64,000 bases of DNA. Source: Streptomyces blattellae (lineage in GTDB: Bacteria; Actinomycetota; Actinomycetes; Streptomycetales; Streptomycetaceae). The position numbers were made by a program, and so were the translations under genes. Location: the NCBI RefSeq assembly GCF_009709555.1, contig NZ_WJBG01000121.1:1-64000 (forward strand), given 5' to 3'. Each line of letters starts with the position of its first letter. Within the stretch, counting starts at the first letter, position 1. The notes beneath the pieces are model-generated. The model had not been told where the DNA came from and searched no databases. It was given only the letters and a program-made list of their open reading frames with translations. Positions 1-8,329 of the stretch are shown one piece after another.

Positions 1-28
1 CTAGGAGCGTGTCTCAGTAACGGGCAAC
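1..28. repeat. left terminal inverted repeat of the IS
   Basis: These 28 bases are the exact reverse complement of 1690-1717. Pairing stops after GGGCAAC: the next bases are TGGCC here and CCGCC at the matching position on the other end. It is the end nearest the transposase stop codon. Confidence 0.9.
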
Positions 29-148
29 TGGCCGGGAGGTCGTGATCGGCGGGATCGGTCGCGGTGGTCCGGTCAGCGCCTGTGGGGCCGACGGGCGGGT
101 CGGTCGGGCCGGGATTTCGGCCCGCGGTGGCCGGGGCGGCCCGGTTGG

Positions 149-1669
149 TCAGTCGGCCGCGGCGGCGAGGCCGGTCGGTCCGGCGTGGCGGAAGATCTTG
201 CGGAGGTTGTGGCAGGCGGCAAGCAGTCGCCACTCGCCGCGGGCGCCGTCTTCGCCGCGCAGGAGGAGCCGGCGGCCGTTGTGGCAGGTCATGATCTGTC
301 CGAAGACGGGTTCGACGATGGCCTTGCGGCGGGCGTAGGCGGCCCGGCCGGGCTTGGTCCGCAGCTTGCGGGCCATGCGCTCCTTCAGCGTGGCGTCCTT
401 GGGGATGCGTCCGCGTGGAGCGGGCGGAACCTGCTCGTCGTGGGCCAGTCGGCCGGTGGCCATGAACGTGTCGGTGCCGCAGGCCAGTTGGCGGTCCTTG
501 GCGGCTTCGAGGTTGGCTTCCGAGCAGTATCCGGCGTCGACCAGCGCCTGCTTGGGGTGGGCGCCGGTGTTCGCCGCGGACTGGTCAAGCATCAGGGTGT
601 AGTTCAGCGCGTCCGAGGGGTTGCACGTCACGTCGGCGGCGGTGATGACCTGGTGTTCCTCGTCGACTACGGCCTGCGCGTTGTAGGCCTGGATGTAGGC
701 GCCGTCGCTGTTCTTCATGATCCGCGAGTCGGGATCGGTGAAGTTGGCCTGCGCCTTGGGCTTGGGCCGGGCCCTGGCGGCGGTCGCCTCGCCGGCGTCG
801 GTGACGGCCTGCTCATCACTGGTGCCGGCGCGCTGCTGACGGCGGCGTTCCTTGTCCTCGGCATGCTTGCGGGCCTTGTCGGCGGCCTCGGCCTCGATCT
901 GCGCGCGGGCGGCCTGCAGCTTCGCCAGGCGCTTTTCACGCCGGTCCAGTTCGGCGGGCAGGTCCACCTCCTTGCCGTCCACGCCGAAGACCTGGTCCTC
1001 GGCTTCGTCGGCGGCCTCCGCGTCGGCCAGCAGTGCCTGGGCCTTCGCTTCCAGCTGGGCGATCTCGGCCTCGATCCGCTCTTCCTTGTCGACCAGGCGG
1101 CCGTAGCTCATCGCCTTGTGCTTGGAGGCACTGGCCTCCAGCTTGGTGCCGTCCAGCGCGACGCGGCCCATCTTGACCAGGCCGAGTCGCATGGCCAGGT
1201 GCAGCGACTGGGTGAACAGACCGGCCAGTGCGTCCAGGTGGCGGCGGCGGAACCGGGCGATCGAGCGGAAGTCGGGGGCCTGGCCGGCGGCCAGGAACCG
1301 GAACGCGACGTCGTCGGCCATGCGGCGCTCGATCGCCCGGGAGGAGCGCACCCCGGTGGTGTAGCCGTAGATCAGCAGCCGCACCATCAGCCGGGGGTCG
1401 TAGGGCGGGTAGCCGCGCTTTTCGGTGTAGTCCGCCAGGACCGGTCCGAGGTCGAGCACCTCGTCGACCAGGTCGGCGACGAACCGGGCCGGGTGGTCCT
1501 CGGGCAGCCAGTCATCCAGCGACGGCGGCAGCAGCAGGACCTGATGCGGGTCGAACGCCCGGAACGTCTTGTCCACCGCCACCGCAGGACCCATCGGCCG
1601 CTTCTTCTCGACCGGCTCGACCTCGAACAGCCCATCCCCACCATGCATACCGTGATCATCCCGCACCAA
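149..1669 (-). CDS. IS1182-family-like DDE transposase
   Basis: Transposase of 506 residues, expected to cut and join DNA at the flanking inverted repeats. The N-terminal ~120 residues have the DUF772-type pattern (FDPHQVLLLPPSLDDWLP, then PPYDPRLMVRLLIYGY and SSRAIERR). The catalytic core shows a first Asp near residue 173 (ALDGTKLEAS), a second in LVDAGYCSE, and a Glu in KAIVEPVFGQI followed by an RGEWRLLAACHNLRKIF tail, the usual IS1182/IS5-superfamily DDE arrangement. A charged, probably coiled-coil insertion rich in Ala, Glu and Lys sits between the first two acidic residues (about 195-300). No stop or frameshift is seen. The first start is used; internal ATGs at residues 8 and 26 are alternatives. 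Confidence 0.92.
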   Translation of the reverse strand: MVRDDHGMHGGDGLFEVEPVEKKRPMGPAVAVDKTFRAFDPHQVLLLPPSLDDWLPEDHPARFVADLVDEVLDLGPVLADYTEKRGYPPYDPRLMVRLLIYGYTTGVRSSRAIERRMADDVAFRFLAAGQAPDFRSIARFRRRHLDALAGLFTQSLHLAMRLGLVKMGRVALDGTKLEASASKHKAMSYGRLVDKEERIEAEIAQLEAKAQALLADAEAADEAEDQVFGVDGKEVDLPAELDRREKRLAKLQAARAQIEAEAADKARKHAEDKERRRQQRAGTSDEQAVTDAGEATAARARPKPKAQANFTDPDSRIMKNSDGAYIQAYNAQAVVDEEHQVITAADVTCNPSDALNYTLMLDQSAANTGAHPKQALVDAGYCSEANLEAAKDRQLACGTDTFMATGRLAHDEQVPPAPRGRIPKDATLKERMARKLRTKPGRAAYARRKAIVEPVFGQIMTCHNGRRLLLRGEDGARGEWRLLAACHNLRKIFRHAGPTGLAAAAD

Positions 1670-1689
1670 TGATCACGAACCATAGGCGG

Positions 1690-1717
1690 GTTGCCCGTTA
1701 CTGAGACACGCTCCTAG
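1690..1717. repeat. right terminal inverted repeat of the IS
   Basis: Perfect 28 bp partner of bases 1-28, at the end nearest the transposase start codon. The first base of the disrupted regulator gene follows at 1718. Confidence 0.9.
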
Positions 1718-2375
1718 CCGCTTTGCGACAAGTGCTGACAGGGCGTTCGGTACTGGCGACAAGTTCCAGCGCATGGTGAGCGCACTACAGAACACGGCCT
1801 TATTGGAGGGGTTCCCGGAGTACGTGAGGCAGGAGGTACGAGCCGCAGAGATCAGACTCTTTGAACTCGGGATCGTTCCGGGCTTGCTCCAGACTCCGGA
1901 GTACGCGGCAGCAATCGCCACGGGTGCCGTGCGACGGGGCGCAATCACGGAGCAACAGGCAGAGGAACGGCTAACTCTTCTCGCCGAGCGGCAAGCTTCG
2001 CTAGAACGGACACCCCCGCCGTTCGTCTACGCGGTGCTGGACGAAAGCTGTATCCGGCGACCGGTCGGCGGGCCGGGGGTCATGGCTGCCCAGTTGGACA
2101 AGCTCGTAGCGTTCGCCGAGCTGCCGAACACCGTGCTCCAAGTCGCCCCGTACGAACTCGGCGAGCGACGACCCTTTGACCTACCCGTCAGGCTGGTCAC
2201 GCTTGCCGACCGTTCGATGATCGCGTACGCAGAGTCCGCGATGCAGGGTCACCTAGACCGGAATACCGGGCTCGTACTGCCCATGCTGACGGCCTACCAT
2301 CAGCTACAGGCCGAAGCGATGCCCCAAGCGGCTTCCGTGGCCATGATCGAACAGCTTCGAAAGGGCACCCCGTGA
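1718..2375 (+). pseudogene. DUF5753 (XRE-type) regulator truncated by the IS
   Basis: C-terminal remnant of a Streptomyces helix-turn-helix regulator of the DUF5753 type. The sensor half is clear: a VLEAEA-like segment here reading VRQEVRAAEIRLFELGIVPG, then LLQTPEYAAAI, YAVLDESCIRRPVGGP and FAELPNTVLQVAPYELG. The reading frame continues upstream of the first ATG (1773) to the IS junction without a stop (RFATSADRAFGTGDKFQRM), as expected for the middle of such a protein, so the N-terminal HTH domain of about 80-90 residues has been removed by the insertion. A stop inside the IS at 1683 closes the frame. The fragment could still be translated from 1773 but would have no DNA-binding domain. It overlaps the DUF397 gene by 4 bp. 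Confidence 0.8.
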
Positions 2376-2581
2376 CGACCGAAGACCCGCAGTGGTTCAC
2401 GTCCTCCTACAGCAGCAACGGCGGCGACTGCATCGAGGTCGCCGCAAACCTCATCGCTACGCGCGGTGTGGTTCCCGTCCGTGATTCCAAGAACCCGACT
2501 GGTCCCGTGCTGGCGCTCCGTGCCGACTCGTTCGCTTCCTTCGTGGCGAGCGTCAAGGGTGAAGAGTTCAACAACGTCTGA
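2372..2581 (+). CDS. DUF397 domain protein
   Basis: Small protein of 69 residues with the family hallmarks: W-F-T-S-S-Y-S near the N-terminus (PQWFTSSYSSNGGDCIEVA), then VPVRDSKNP and a C-terminal FASFVASVK helix. DUF397 proteins are encoded next to DUF5753 HTH regulators throughout Streptomyces and are thought to act with them in developmental or toxin-antitoxin-like regulation; the biochemical role is not established. It starts at a GTG whose last bases form the stop of the upstream gene (GTGA overlap), so it was translationally coupled to a regulator now truncated by the IS. Confidence 0.85.
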   Translation: MTTEDPQWFTSSYSSNGGDCIEVAANLIATRGVVPVRDSKNPTGPVLALRADSFASFVASVKGEEFNNV

Positions 2582-2612
2582 CGAGTCGAGCCGACCTGTA
2601 CACGTTCACGAC

Positions 2613-2641
2613 AGCCCCACCGTGCCCGGCATGGTGGGGCT
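2613..2641 (+). terminator. hairpin after DUF397
   Basis: AGCCCCACC (2613-2621) pairs perfectly with GGTGGGGCT (2633-2641), followed by TTG. It lies 31 bp after the DUF397 stop, in the position of an intrinsic-type terminator. Confidence 0.7.
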
Positions 2642-2663
2642 TTGCTGTGCCCACTAGACGACG

Positions 2664-2708
2664 AAAGCCCCGCCACACTCCCCGAGTTGGGAGGTATGGC
2701 GGGGCTTT
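2664..2708. terminator. bidirectional hairpin
   Basis: AAAGCCCCGCCA (2664-2675) pairs perfectly over 12 bp with TGGCGGGGCTTT (2697-2708). The flanking A and T runs make it terminator-like in both directions, fitting its place between the rightward DUF397 gene and the leftward decayed gene. Confidence 0.75.
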
Positions 2709-2709
2709 G

Positions 2710-3234
2710 ATCACGCTGCCCGGAGTCGAGGCGCGCGGCGTGCCGAGTCTCGAACCGCAGATCCTTGGGCGGGTCCGGGAGGGCGTACGCGCCGTCTTCC
2801 GTGGCTCCGTAGACGAACGTCCGGGCGCGTATACGGCGAGCAGTACAGCCGGACGGTGCTGCCCGTAGGCGCACGCGGTCAAGACGGGTTGCCCCCTCAC
2901 GGCACGGTTGACCTGCGCGTTTCCTCCTGCCAGTACCGGGGGGTTGCGCAAGAGGGTTAGCAACGGGCAACTCCGGCAGGCCGAGCCAGGGGGCGATGCT
3001 GTCGTTTGCGTCGGACATCCACGTGGTGGCCCACACCAGCGTGCCGGGGAGGGCGAGCAGCCGGGGCCCGAGTGCGGGATTGATCCTGGTGATGAGCGGG
3101 TTGTCGGTTGCGCGTGGCCTTCGCGCGGTCTCATAGGTCGGGTAGCCGTCGGGAAGCTGTTCGCGTGTCGCCCCGAAGGGAATGAGGGGGCCATCGACAT
3201 CGAGGAACAGCAGGGGCAGCGTGGAGCCGATCAC
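2710..3234 (-). pseudogene. decayed HAD-like gene
   Basis: Reading left from a GTG at 3234, the first ~95 residues resemble a Streptomyces HAD-like protein: LPLLFLDVDGPLIPFG has the DxDG nucleophile motif, followed by NPLITRINPALGPRLLALP and LVWATTWMSDANDSIAPWLGLPELPVA. After about 2930 the resemblance stops. The continuing frame turns Pro/Arg-rich and then passes through a second stretch with good codon bias (RTFVYGATEDGAYALPDPPK) that I cannot place, finally running through both terminator hairpins. I expected a second aspartate motif of the VDDE type and did not find it. I read this as the 5' part of a HAD-like gene fused by rearrangement to unrelated sequence. A short functional protein cannot be excluded. 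Confidence 0.45.
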
Positions 3235-3377
3235 GGCTGCACCATAGCGGCGTTCAGGCTGTCGTGGCAGATGCCTTGTGCGCTCCGCCGCGCCGACCGC
3301 GACGCTCTTGGCGCCGTCACCGACCGACCGACAGCGGTTGCTGGACAGCATTCGCCGGGGCGCGCTAGAGAACGGGA

Positions 3378-4436
3378 ATGCGAAGTGGTGGGGATACGAG
3401 TGCGCCCAGGTGGTGGGCCGCATACATCCGGTGCTCGGGTTGCGGGTTGCTGGGGCCGAATTCCATGCACTATCCGGGCTTCGGTGGCCGCGTGGAGACC
3501 GAACCGGACTGGGAACGTGTAGAGAGCCGCTTTTTACGTTGCGGCGGCTGCCAACTCGGCCAGGTGTTCACCGCGGCGCTGCGGGAGCCGGCCGATGCCC
3601 GCTCCACCTGCCCGTCATGTGCCGCCCTGACGCCGCATCCGGCTGCGGCGGACCTGGCTCGCTGCCTGACCTGCGGTCTGCTGTATCGGCTGGGGCCGGT
3701 ACCGTCGAAGGTAAGCGTGCGGCGTGGCCTGGCGCGGGTGGCTTTCGACGGATGGACGGTGACGCTCACCCGGCTGTGGTGTCCGTTCCCCTTCTGGCGT
3801 CACCGGCGAGTCACCCTGGACCGGGTCGTCCATGCCGAGTACCAGGCGTCGTCGTCCGACCACTCTTCGCGGAGGCGTGTCGTCTTCCGCCTGCACATGC
3901 GCAATGGTGACGGGCGGGCTCTGTCGCTGGTGGGGCTGCGCGACCAGGACTCACGCCGGGACCAACGGTTCGAGGCGATGTGCACGATGATCGACGCAGC
4001 GGTGGCCGGCCGGGTCAGGCTGCTCCTCCAGCACAGTATTGGCCTCGGACCATGGTCAGAGAGGGAGTGGAGGACCATTGATGAACTTTTATCCGAAATG
4101 AGCGACTCGATCGAAATGCCCACAAGCTCTTACTACGATCCATGGCTTCCCCGAGAGATGCTGGAGGAGGGGCTGCGGGGGATGCGGGGTGAGCGAGACG
4201 CGAGAATCGCCGGCCGGCCACGACCGGTGCCCGGACTGCCGAGCCTGGATGAGGAACCAACAGCCCTGAGGTCTCGCCCGTTCCCGAGGAAGTACGCCGA
4301 GATCTGGCTCACCCTCGCCGACCGGCTTTCGGTGACATCGGATGTGACGACGACTGACCAGTGGCGTGGGATGACGGTCGTCCTGCTCGGCTACGGGCTG
4401 CACTGGTCGACGGTGATCCCCCGCCGTGGCGGGTAA
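3378..4436 (+). CDS. zinc-ribbon protein of unknown function
   Basis: Protein of 352 residues that I do not recognise. The N-terminal ~100 residues contain four CxxC knuckles (CSGC, CGGC, CPSC, CLTC), suggesting two treble-clef or zinc-ribbon metal sites. A middle domain (about 105-200: WTVTLTRLWCPFPFWRHRRVTLD, then RVVFRLHMRNGDGRALSLVGLRD) looks like mixed beta structure, and the C-terminal part is charged and helical. There is no signal peptide or membrane segment, so it is probably cytoplasmic. The start at 3378 has only a weak GGGA upstream; an ATG at 3462 would remove the first CxxC pair and is less likely. It stands alone between the decayed HAD gene and a leftward MFS gene. Confidence 0.7.
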   Translation: MRSGGDTSAPRWWAAYIRCSGCGLLGPNSMHYPGFGGRVETEPDWERVESRFLRCGGCQLGQVFTAALREPADARSTCPSCAALTPHPAAADLARCLTCGLLYRLGPVPSKVSVRRGLARVAFDGWTVTLTRLWCPFPFWRHRRVTLDRVVHAEYQASSSDHSSRRRVVFRLHMRNGDGRALSLVGLRDQDSRRDQRFEAMCTMIDAAVAGRVRLLLQHSIGLGPWSEREWRTIDELLSEMSDSIEMPTSSYYDPWLPREMLEEGLRGMRGERDARIAGRPRPVPGLPSLDEEPTALRSRPFPRKYAEIWLTLADRLSVTSDVTTTDQWRGMTVVLLGYGLHWSTVIPRRGG

Positions 4437-4538
4437 TCCACACCACGCGGTGAACACGCTCAGGGTGTCGGCAACGGATGAACAGTTCACGGGCCCCTCC
4501 ACCAGAGCAGGATCTTCTCTCACCGCCCGGATTTCCGC

Positions 4539-5966
4539 TCACCGCCCGGACTTCCTCCCCGGCAGCCACACCACCATCAGCACCGCCGCCGCCACCAGCA
4601 CCCCCGCACTCACGCGAAACGCCAGCGCGTAGCCCTCCGTCAGCGCCTCCGGCGCAACGCTCCCCGCCGAACGCGCCGCCGCGATCGTCGACATGACCGC
4701 GAGCCCCAGCGAACCCCCCATCGTCCGCGAGGTGTTGACCAGCCCCGAGACCACTCCCGCCTCCCCCGCGGCCGCCCCCGAGGTGGCCAGCGAGGCGAGC
4801 GGGGTGATCGCCAGGCCCGCGCCCAGCATCATCAGGATCCCCGGGAGCATGATGGCGGTGACGTAGGGCCCGTCGGTGGTCAGCGTCGACTGCCAGCCGA
4901 ACCCGGCGGCTCCCACCAGCGTGCCCAGGACGGCCAGAGTGCGGGCCCCGATCACGGGCATGAAGCGGGGCGCGATCTGCGCGCTGACAACCACCGCCAG
5001 GGAACTCGGCACCAGCGCGAGCCCGGCCTCCAACGGCGAGTAGCCCCGTACGTTCTGCGCGTACAGCGTCATGAAGAACCACATGCCGAACATCGCCGAG
5101 CCACTCAGGAACATCGCCGCGTTCGCCGCGGCCACCGACCGCACCCGGAGCAGTGCGAGCGGCATCAACGGAGCCGCCGTACGCGCCTCGACGACAAGGA
5201 ACAGCCCGATCAGCGCGAGCCCGGCGAGCAGCGGGACGAGGGTGGGCGACGCCGTCCACCCCTCGGCCTCGGTCTGGGCGATGCCGTACGCCAGACTCCC
5301 CAGCCCCGCGGTCACCAGCAGTGCGCCCGGCAGGTCGAGGCGCCGCCCGTCCCCGGCCCGGCTCTCCGCGAGCCACAGCAGGGAGCCGATCAGCACCACC
5401 GCACCCACCGGCACATTGATCAGCAGTACCCACCGCCACGACAAGGCGTCCACGAGCACTCCGCCGACGAGTCCGCCCGCCGCTCCGCCGCCCGCGCCCA
5501 CCGCCGTCCATGTCGCGATCGCCCGCGCCCGCGCCGGTCCTTCCGGCACGGCCGATGTCACGATCGTCAGCGTCGCGGGTGCCAGGACCGCCGCACCCAG
5601 GCCCTGCACGGCCCGCGCCACCAGCAGTTCCCACTCCTCCTGGGCCAGTCCGCCGGCCAGGGAGGCCAGGGTGAACAGGCCGAGCCCCGCGAGGAACATC
5701 CGCTTGCGGCCGTAGAGGTCACCGGCTCGTCCGCCGAGCAGCATGAACCCGGCGAAGGCGATCGAGTAGGCGTTCACCACCCATTGCAGGCCGGAGGCGC
5801 TCAGCCCCAGATCGGCCCGCATCGAGGGCAGCGCCACGTTCACGACGGAGACGTCGAGTACGACGAGGAACTGCCCGGCACACGCGAGCGCCACCACCAG
5901 CCAGGCGGGGGGCGAGGTACGACCGGCTATCGGGGTGGCGTCAGCGGCTCGGAGCATGGGCGTCAT
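4539..5966 (-). CDS. MFS transporter, DHA2 family
   Basis: Proton-driven exporter of the 14-helix drug:H+ antiporter-2 family. The first helix carries AGQFLVVLDVSVVNVALP (motif D1-like). The conserved loop is present (GGRAGDLYGRKRMFLAG, motif A) and the motif-C region lies in helix 5. About 475 residues, normal for the family. The open frame extends upstream to 6191, but that part is translated repeat DNA (LRLASEVSAACF and similar), so I place the start at ATG 5966 (MTPMLRAADA); ATG 5957 is possible. The substrate cannot be deduced. It is divergent from a second MFS gene at 6443. Confidence 0.88.
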   Translation of the reverse strand: MTPMLRAADATPIAGRTSPPAWLVVALACAGQFLVVLDVSVVNVALPSMRADLGLSASGLQWVVNAYSIAFAGFMLLGGRAGDLYGRKRMFLAGLGLFTLASLAGGLAQEEWELLVARAVQGLGAAVLAPATLTIVTSAVPEGPARARAIATWTAVGAGGGAAGGLVGGVLVDALSWRWVLLINVPVGAVVLIGSLLWLAESRAGDGRRLDLPGALLVTAGLGSLAYGIAQTEAEGWTASPTLVPLLAGLALIGLFLVVEARTAAPLMPLALLRVRSVAAANAAMFLSGSAMFGMWFFMTLYAQNVRGYSPLEAGLALVPSSLAVVVSAQIAPRFMPVIGARTLAVLGTLVGAAGFGWQSTLTTDGPYVTAIMLPGILMMLGAGLAITPLASLATSGAAAGEAGVVSGLVNTSRTMGGSLGLAVMSTIAAARSAGSVAPEALTEGYALAFRVSAGVLVAAAVLMVVWLPGRKSGR

Positions 5967-6034
5967 GCTCTCAACCCGGTTACACCCTTGCATCGGGATT
6001 TCGCGCCACCCGCCTCTCGGCCGTAGGTCGTAGG

Positions 6035-6290
6035 ACCGCTGAAGCAGCCGCAGAAACCGCTGAAGCAAGCCGCAGAGACCTCTGAAGCAAGCCGCAGAGA
6101 CCTCTGAGGCAAGCCGCAGAGACCGTAAGCCGTAAGGACCGGTGACGAAGCTCACAGGGCCTCTGCCGCAGCTCACCGGACCAGCTGACACAGCTCACAG
6201 AACGGCTGCCGTAGCTCCCAAAAGCAGCTGACACAGCGCCCGGAACCGCTGCGCCGACACAGCTCACAGGACCGCTGCCGCGGCTCCGGA
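6035..6290. repeat. degenerate short repeats between divergent MFS genes
   Basis: The 476 bp gap between the two MFS genes is filled with imperfect direct repeats. In 6035-6125 the unit is about 28 bp with the core AAGCAAGCCGCAGAGACC, in three close copies plus a diverged first copy. From 6140 to 6290 there are looser repeats of CAGCTCACAGRRCCGCTGCC type. The promoters of both transporters must lie in or beside this stretch. Confidence 0.75.
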
Positions 6291-6442
6291 ACCGCTGACG
6301 GGTGATCGAGTCGACATCAGCCGAGCCAAGAAGTCGTTAGTATGGCAAAGTAATCGGAATAGTTGCCCAGGCGTACGGGGTTCAGCTTGCACGTATCCCG
6401 CAAGCTCGCCCTCCCTCTGCTCAGGCCCGGAGGCCTCCTCAC

Positions 6443-8188
6443 ATGACACACATGTCGACCGAACAGCCCGCCCGGAGAGCCTCCGGCGCCGTCGTCCCGG
6501 TGCTCGCCTTCACGGGCATCGTCGTCTCGGTGATGCAGACCCTGCTCGTCCCCGTCCTCAAGGACCTGCCGCAGCTGCTGGACACCTCGTCCAGCAACGC
6601 GACCTGGGTCGTGACCTCGACGCTGCTCGCGGGAGCCGTGGCCACGCCGATCACCGGCCGGCTCGGCGACCTGTACGGCAAGCGGCGCATGATGATCGTC
6701 AGCCTCGGCGTGATGGTGGTCGGCGCGCTGATCAGCGCCTTCACCAGCACCCTGCTCCCCATGATCGTCGGCCGTGCGCTGCAGGGCTTCGCGATGGGCG
6801 CGATCCCCCTCGGCATCGGTCTGATGCGCGACATACTCCCCCGCGAGAAGCTCGGTTCGGCGATGGCCCTGATGAGCTCCTCGATCGGCATCGGCAGCGG
6901 CCTCGGCCTGCCCGCGTCGGCCCTGGTCGCCCAGAACGCCGACTGGCACGCCCTGTTCTACGGCTCCGCCGGCATCGGCACGCTCTCGATCATCATCACC
7001 CTCCGCTTCGTACCCGAATCCCCGACGCGCGCGGAGGGCTCCTTCGACCTGCTGGGCTCGCTCGGCCTCTCCACCGGCCTCGTCCTCTTCCTCCTGCCGA
7101 TCACCAAGGGCAGCGACTGGGGCTGGACGTCCGGCAGCACGCTCGGCCTGCTCGGCGCGTCGGTGGTCGTGCTCGTCCTCTGGGGCGTGATGGAGCTGCG
7201 GATCAAGGCCCCGCTGGTGGATCTGCGCATCTCCGCGCGTCCGGCCGTCCTCTTCGCCAACCTCACGGCCGTCACGGTCGGTGTCAGCCTCTACGTCATC
7301 TCGCTCGTCCTTCCCCAGCTGGCGCAGCTTCCGAAGTCGACCGGCTACGGCCTCGGCCAGTCCATGGTCGTCGCGGGCCTGCTGATCGCCCCGCTGGGCC
7401 TGGCGATGATGGTGATCGCGCCCGTCTACGCCCGCCTCTCGGCGAGGTACGGACCCAAGGCGACCCTGATCCTCGGCCTGCTGATCATCGCCGTCGCCTA
7501 CACCTCCGGCCTCGGCCTGATGAGCGCCCCCTGGCAGAGCGCTGTCATCTCGGCGATCCTCGGCACGGGCATCGGTCTCGCCTACTCCTCCCTGCCCGCG
7601 CTGATCATGGGCGCGGTCCCGGCCTCGGAGACGGGCGCGGCCAACGGCCTCAACACTCTGATGCGTTCCATCGGCACGTCCCTGTCGAGCGCTGTGGTCG
7701 GCATGGTGCTGGCCAACACCGGGAACACCGTGAACGGCGTCGAGATCCCGACCATGCACGGCTTCCGGGTCTCCTTCCTGATCGCGGCCGGTGCGGTGGC
7801 GATCGGCCTGTTGATGGCCCTGTTCCTGCCCAAGAGCAACCACGCCTCGCAGCTGCGCGCGAGCAGCGAGGAGAACGCGGCCATCGAGCGTGCCGAGGAG
7901 GCGCTGCGCGGCTTCCGTGGCTTCCGTGGCCGCGTCCTCGACGCGGAGGGCGCACCGGTCGCGCGCGCCAGGGTCACGCTGATCGACCGCCGGGGCCGGC
8001 AGGCCGGCGCGACGCTCTCCGGCGACGACGGCAGCTACGCCCTGACCGTCCCTGTCCAGGGCTCGTACGTCCTGGCGGCGAAGGCCGCCGGTCATGGTCC
8101 GCTCGCCTCGTCCGCGACCCACGCGGGCGACGACCGCGCGGTCGATGTGGATCTGTCGCTGCCGGGGGAGACGGTCTCCGTGTCCTGA
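6443..8188 (+). CDS. MFS transporter with C-terminal carboxypeptidase-regulatory-like domain
   Basis: Protein of 581 residues. Residues 1-470 form a 14-helix DHA2-type permease (NATWVVTSTLLAGAVATPI, then GRLGDLYGKRRMMIVSLG as motif A, and GLGLPASALVA in the motif C region). After the last helix (VAIGLLMALFLPKSN) a charged linker leads to about 85 soluble residues: FRGRVLDAEGAPVARARVTL, then GDDGSYALTVP and GSYVLAAKAAGHGP. That pattern (G.V.D..G.P...A.V.L...G....G.Y.L.....G.Y.L....G) is the carboxypeptidase regulatory-like beta-sandwich fold, usually extracellular. ATG at 6443 (or 6452) follows a leader region of repeats. Substrate unknown; the domain may present or sense ligand next to the pore. 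Confidence 0.87.
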   Translation: MTHMSTEQPARRASGAVVPVLAFTGIVVSVMQTLLVPVLKDLPQLLDTSSSNATWVVTSTLLAGAVATPITGRLGDLYGKRRMMIVSLGVMVVGALISAFTSTLLPMIVGRALQGFAMGAIPLGIGLMRDILPREKLGSAMALMSSSIGIGSGLGLPASALVAQNADWHALFYGSAGIGTLSIIITLRFVPESPTRAEGSFDLLGSLGLSTGLVLFLLPITKGSDWGWTSGSTLGLLGASVVVLVLWGVMELRIKAPLVDLRISARPAVLFANLTAVTVGVSLYVISLVLPQLAQLPKSTGYGLGQSMVVAGLLIAPLGLAMMVIAPVYARLSARYGPKATLILGLLIIAVAYTSGLGLMSAPWQSAVISAILGTGIGLAYSSLPALIMGAVPASETGAANGLNTLMRSIGTSLSSAVVGMVLANTGNTVNGVEIPTMHGFRVSFLIAAGAVAIGLLMALFLPKSNHASQLRASSEENAAIERAEEALRGFRGFRGRVLDAEGAPVARARVTLIDRRGRQAGATLSGDDGSYALTVPVQGSYVLAAKAAGHGPLASSATHAGDDRAVDVDLSLPGETVSVS

Positions 8189-8212
8189 GCGATCCCCGGG
8201 CCGGGACAACTC

Positions 8213-8252
8213 CCCCATGGCCGATACCCCATGGCCGATACCCCATGGCCGA
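8213..8252. repeat. 14 bp tandem repeat
   Basis: CCCCATGGCCGATA occurs twice in full (8213-8226, 8227-8240) and a third time for 12 bp (8241-8252), just after the MFS stop codon. Confidence 0.9.
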
Positions 8253-8289
8253 CGAGTATGCCCCGGGCAGGTTCTGGGTCGTCCCGGAG

Positions 8290-8329
8290 TTCGACATCAC
8301 GCGCATAAGATTCGACACCACCCGCATAA
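8290..8329. repeat. 21 bp direct repeat upstream of methyltransferase gene
   Basis: TTCGACAYCACSCGCATAA occurs at 8290-8308 and 8311-8329 with two differences, and a partial third copy (CTCGACATC) begins at 8340. The spacing of two helical turns upstream of the next gene fits repeated protein-binding sites, but no regulator is identified. Confidence 0.6.

Larger units (their letters stand above)
1..1717 (-). mobile_element. IS1182-family-like insertion sequence
   Basis: A single transposase gene is enclosed by 28 bp perfect terminal inverted repeats at 1-28 and 1690-1717. Both outer ends read CTAG. Because CTAG is its own reverse complement, it could be the last 4 bp of the inverted repeat or a duplicated palindromic target, and the sequence cannot decide this because the left flank lies outside the window. 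The element interrupts the reading frame of a DUF5753 regulator immediately to its right. The transposase frame is uninterrupted, so the copy may still be active. Confidence 0.9.

Noticed and set aside
185..1672. 495-codon open frame antisense to the transposase
   Set aside because: It is a shadow of the transposase frame caused by high GC content, has no family features (long Gly/Val/Leu-rich runs) and no ribosome site.
2735..2780. tRNA-like GGTTCGAGACTC on the minus strand
   Set aside because: The flanking bases cannot form a T-arm stem (TGCGG against CTCGG), and no acceptor or anticodon arms are present.
2955..2975. GTTGCCCGTT on the minus strand resembling the IS terminal repeat
   Set aside because: The match is only about ten bases, and the same bases encode LPVAN in the conserved part of the HAD-like gene, so it is coincidence.
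6317..8218. 633-codon minus-strand frame across the MFS gene
   Set aside because: Composed almost entirely of Arg, Gly, Asp, His and Gln, a typical antisense translation of a Streptomyces membrane-protein gene.
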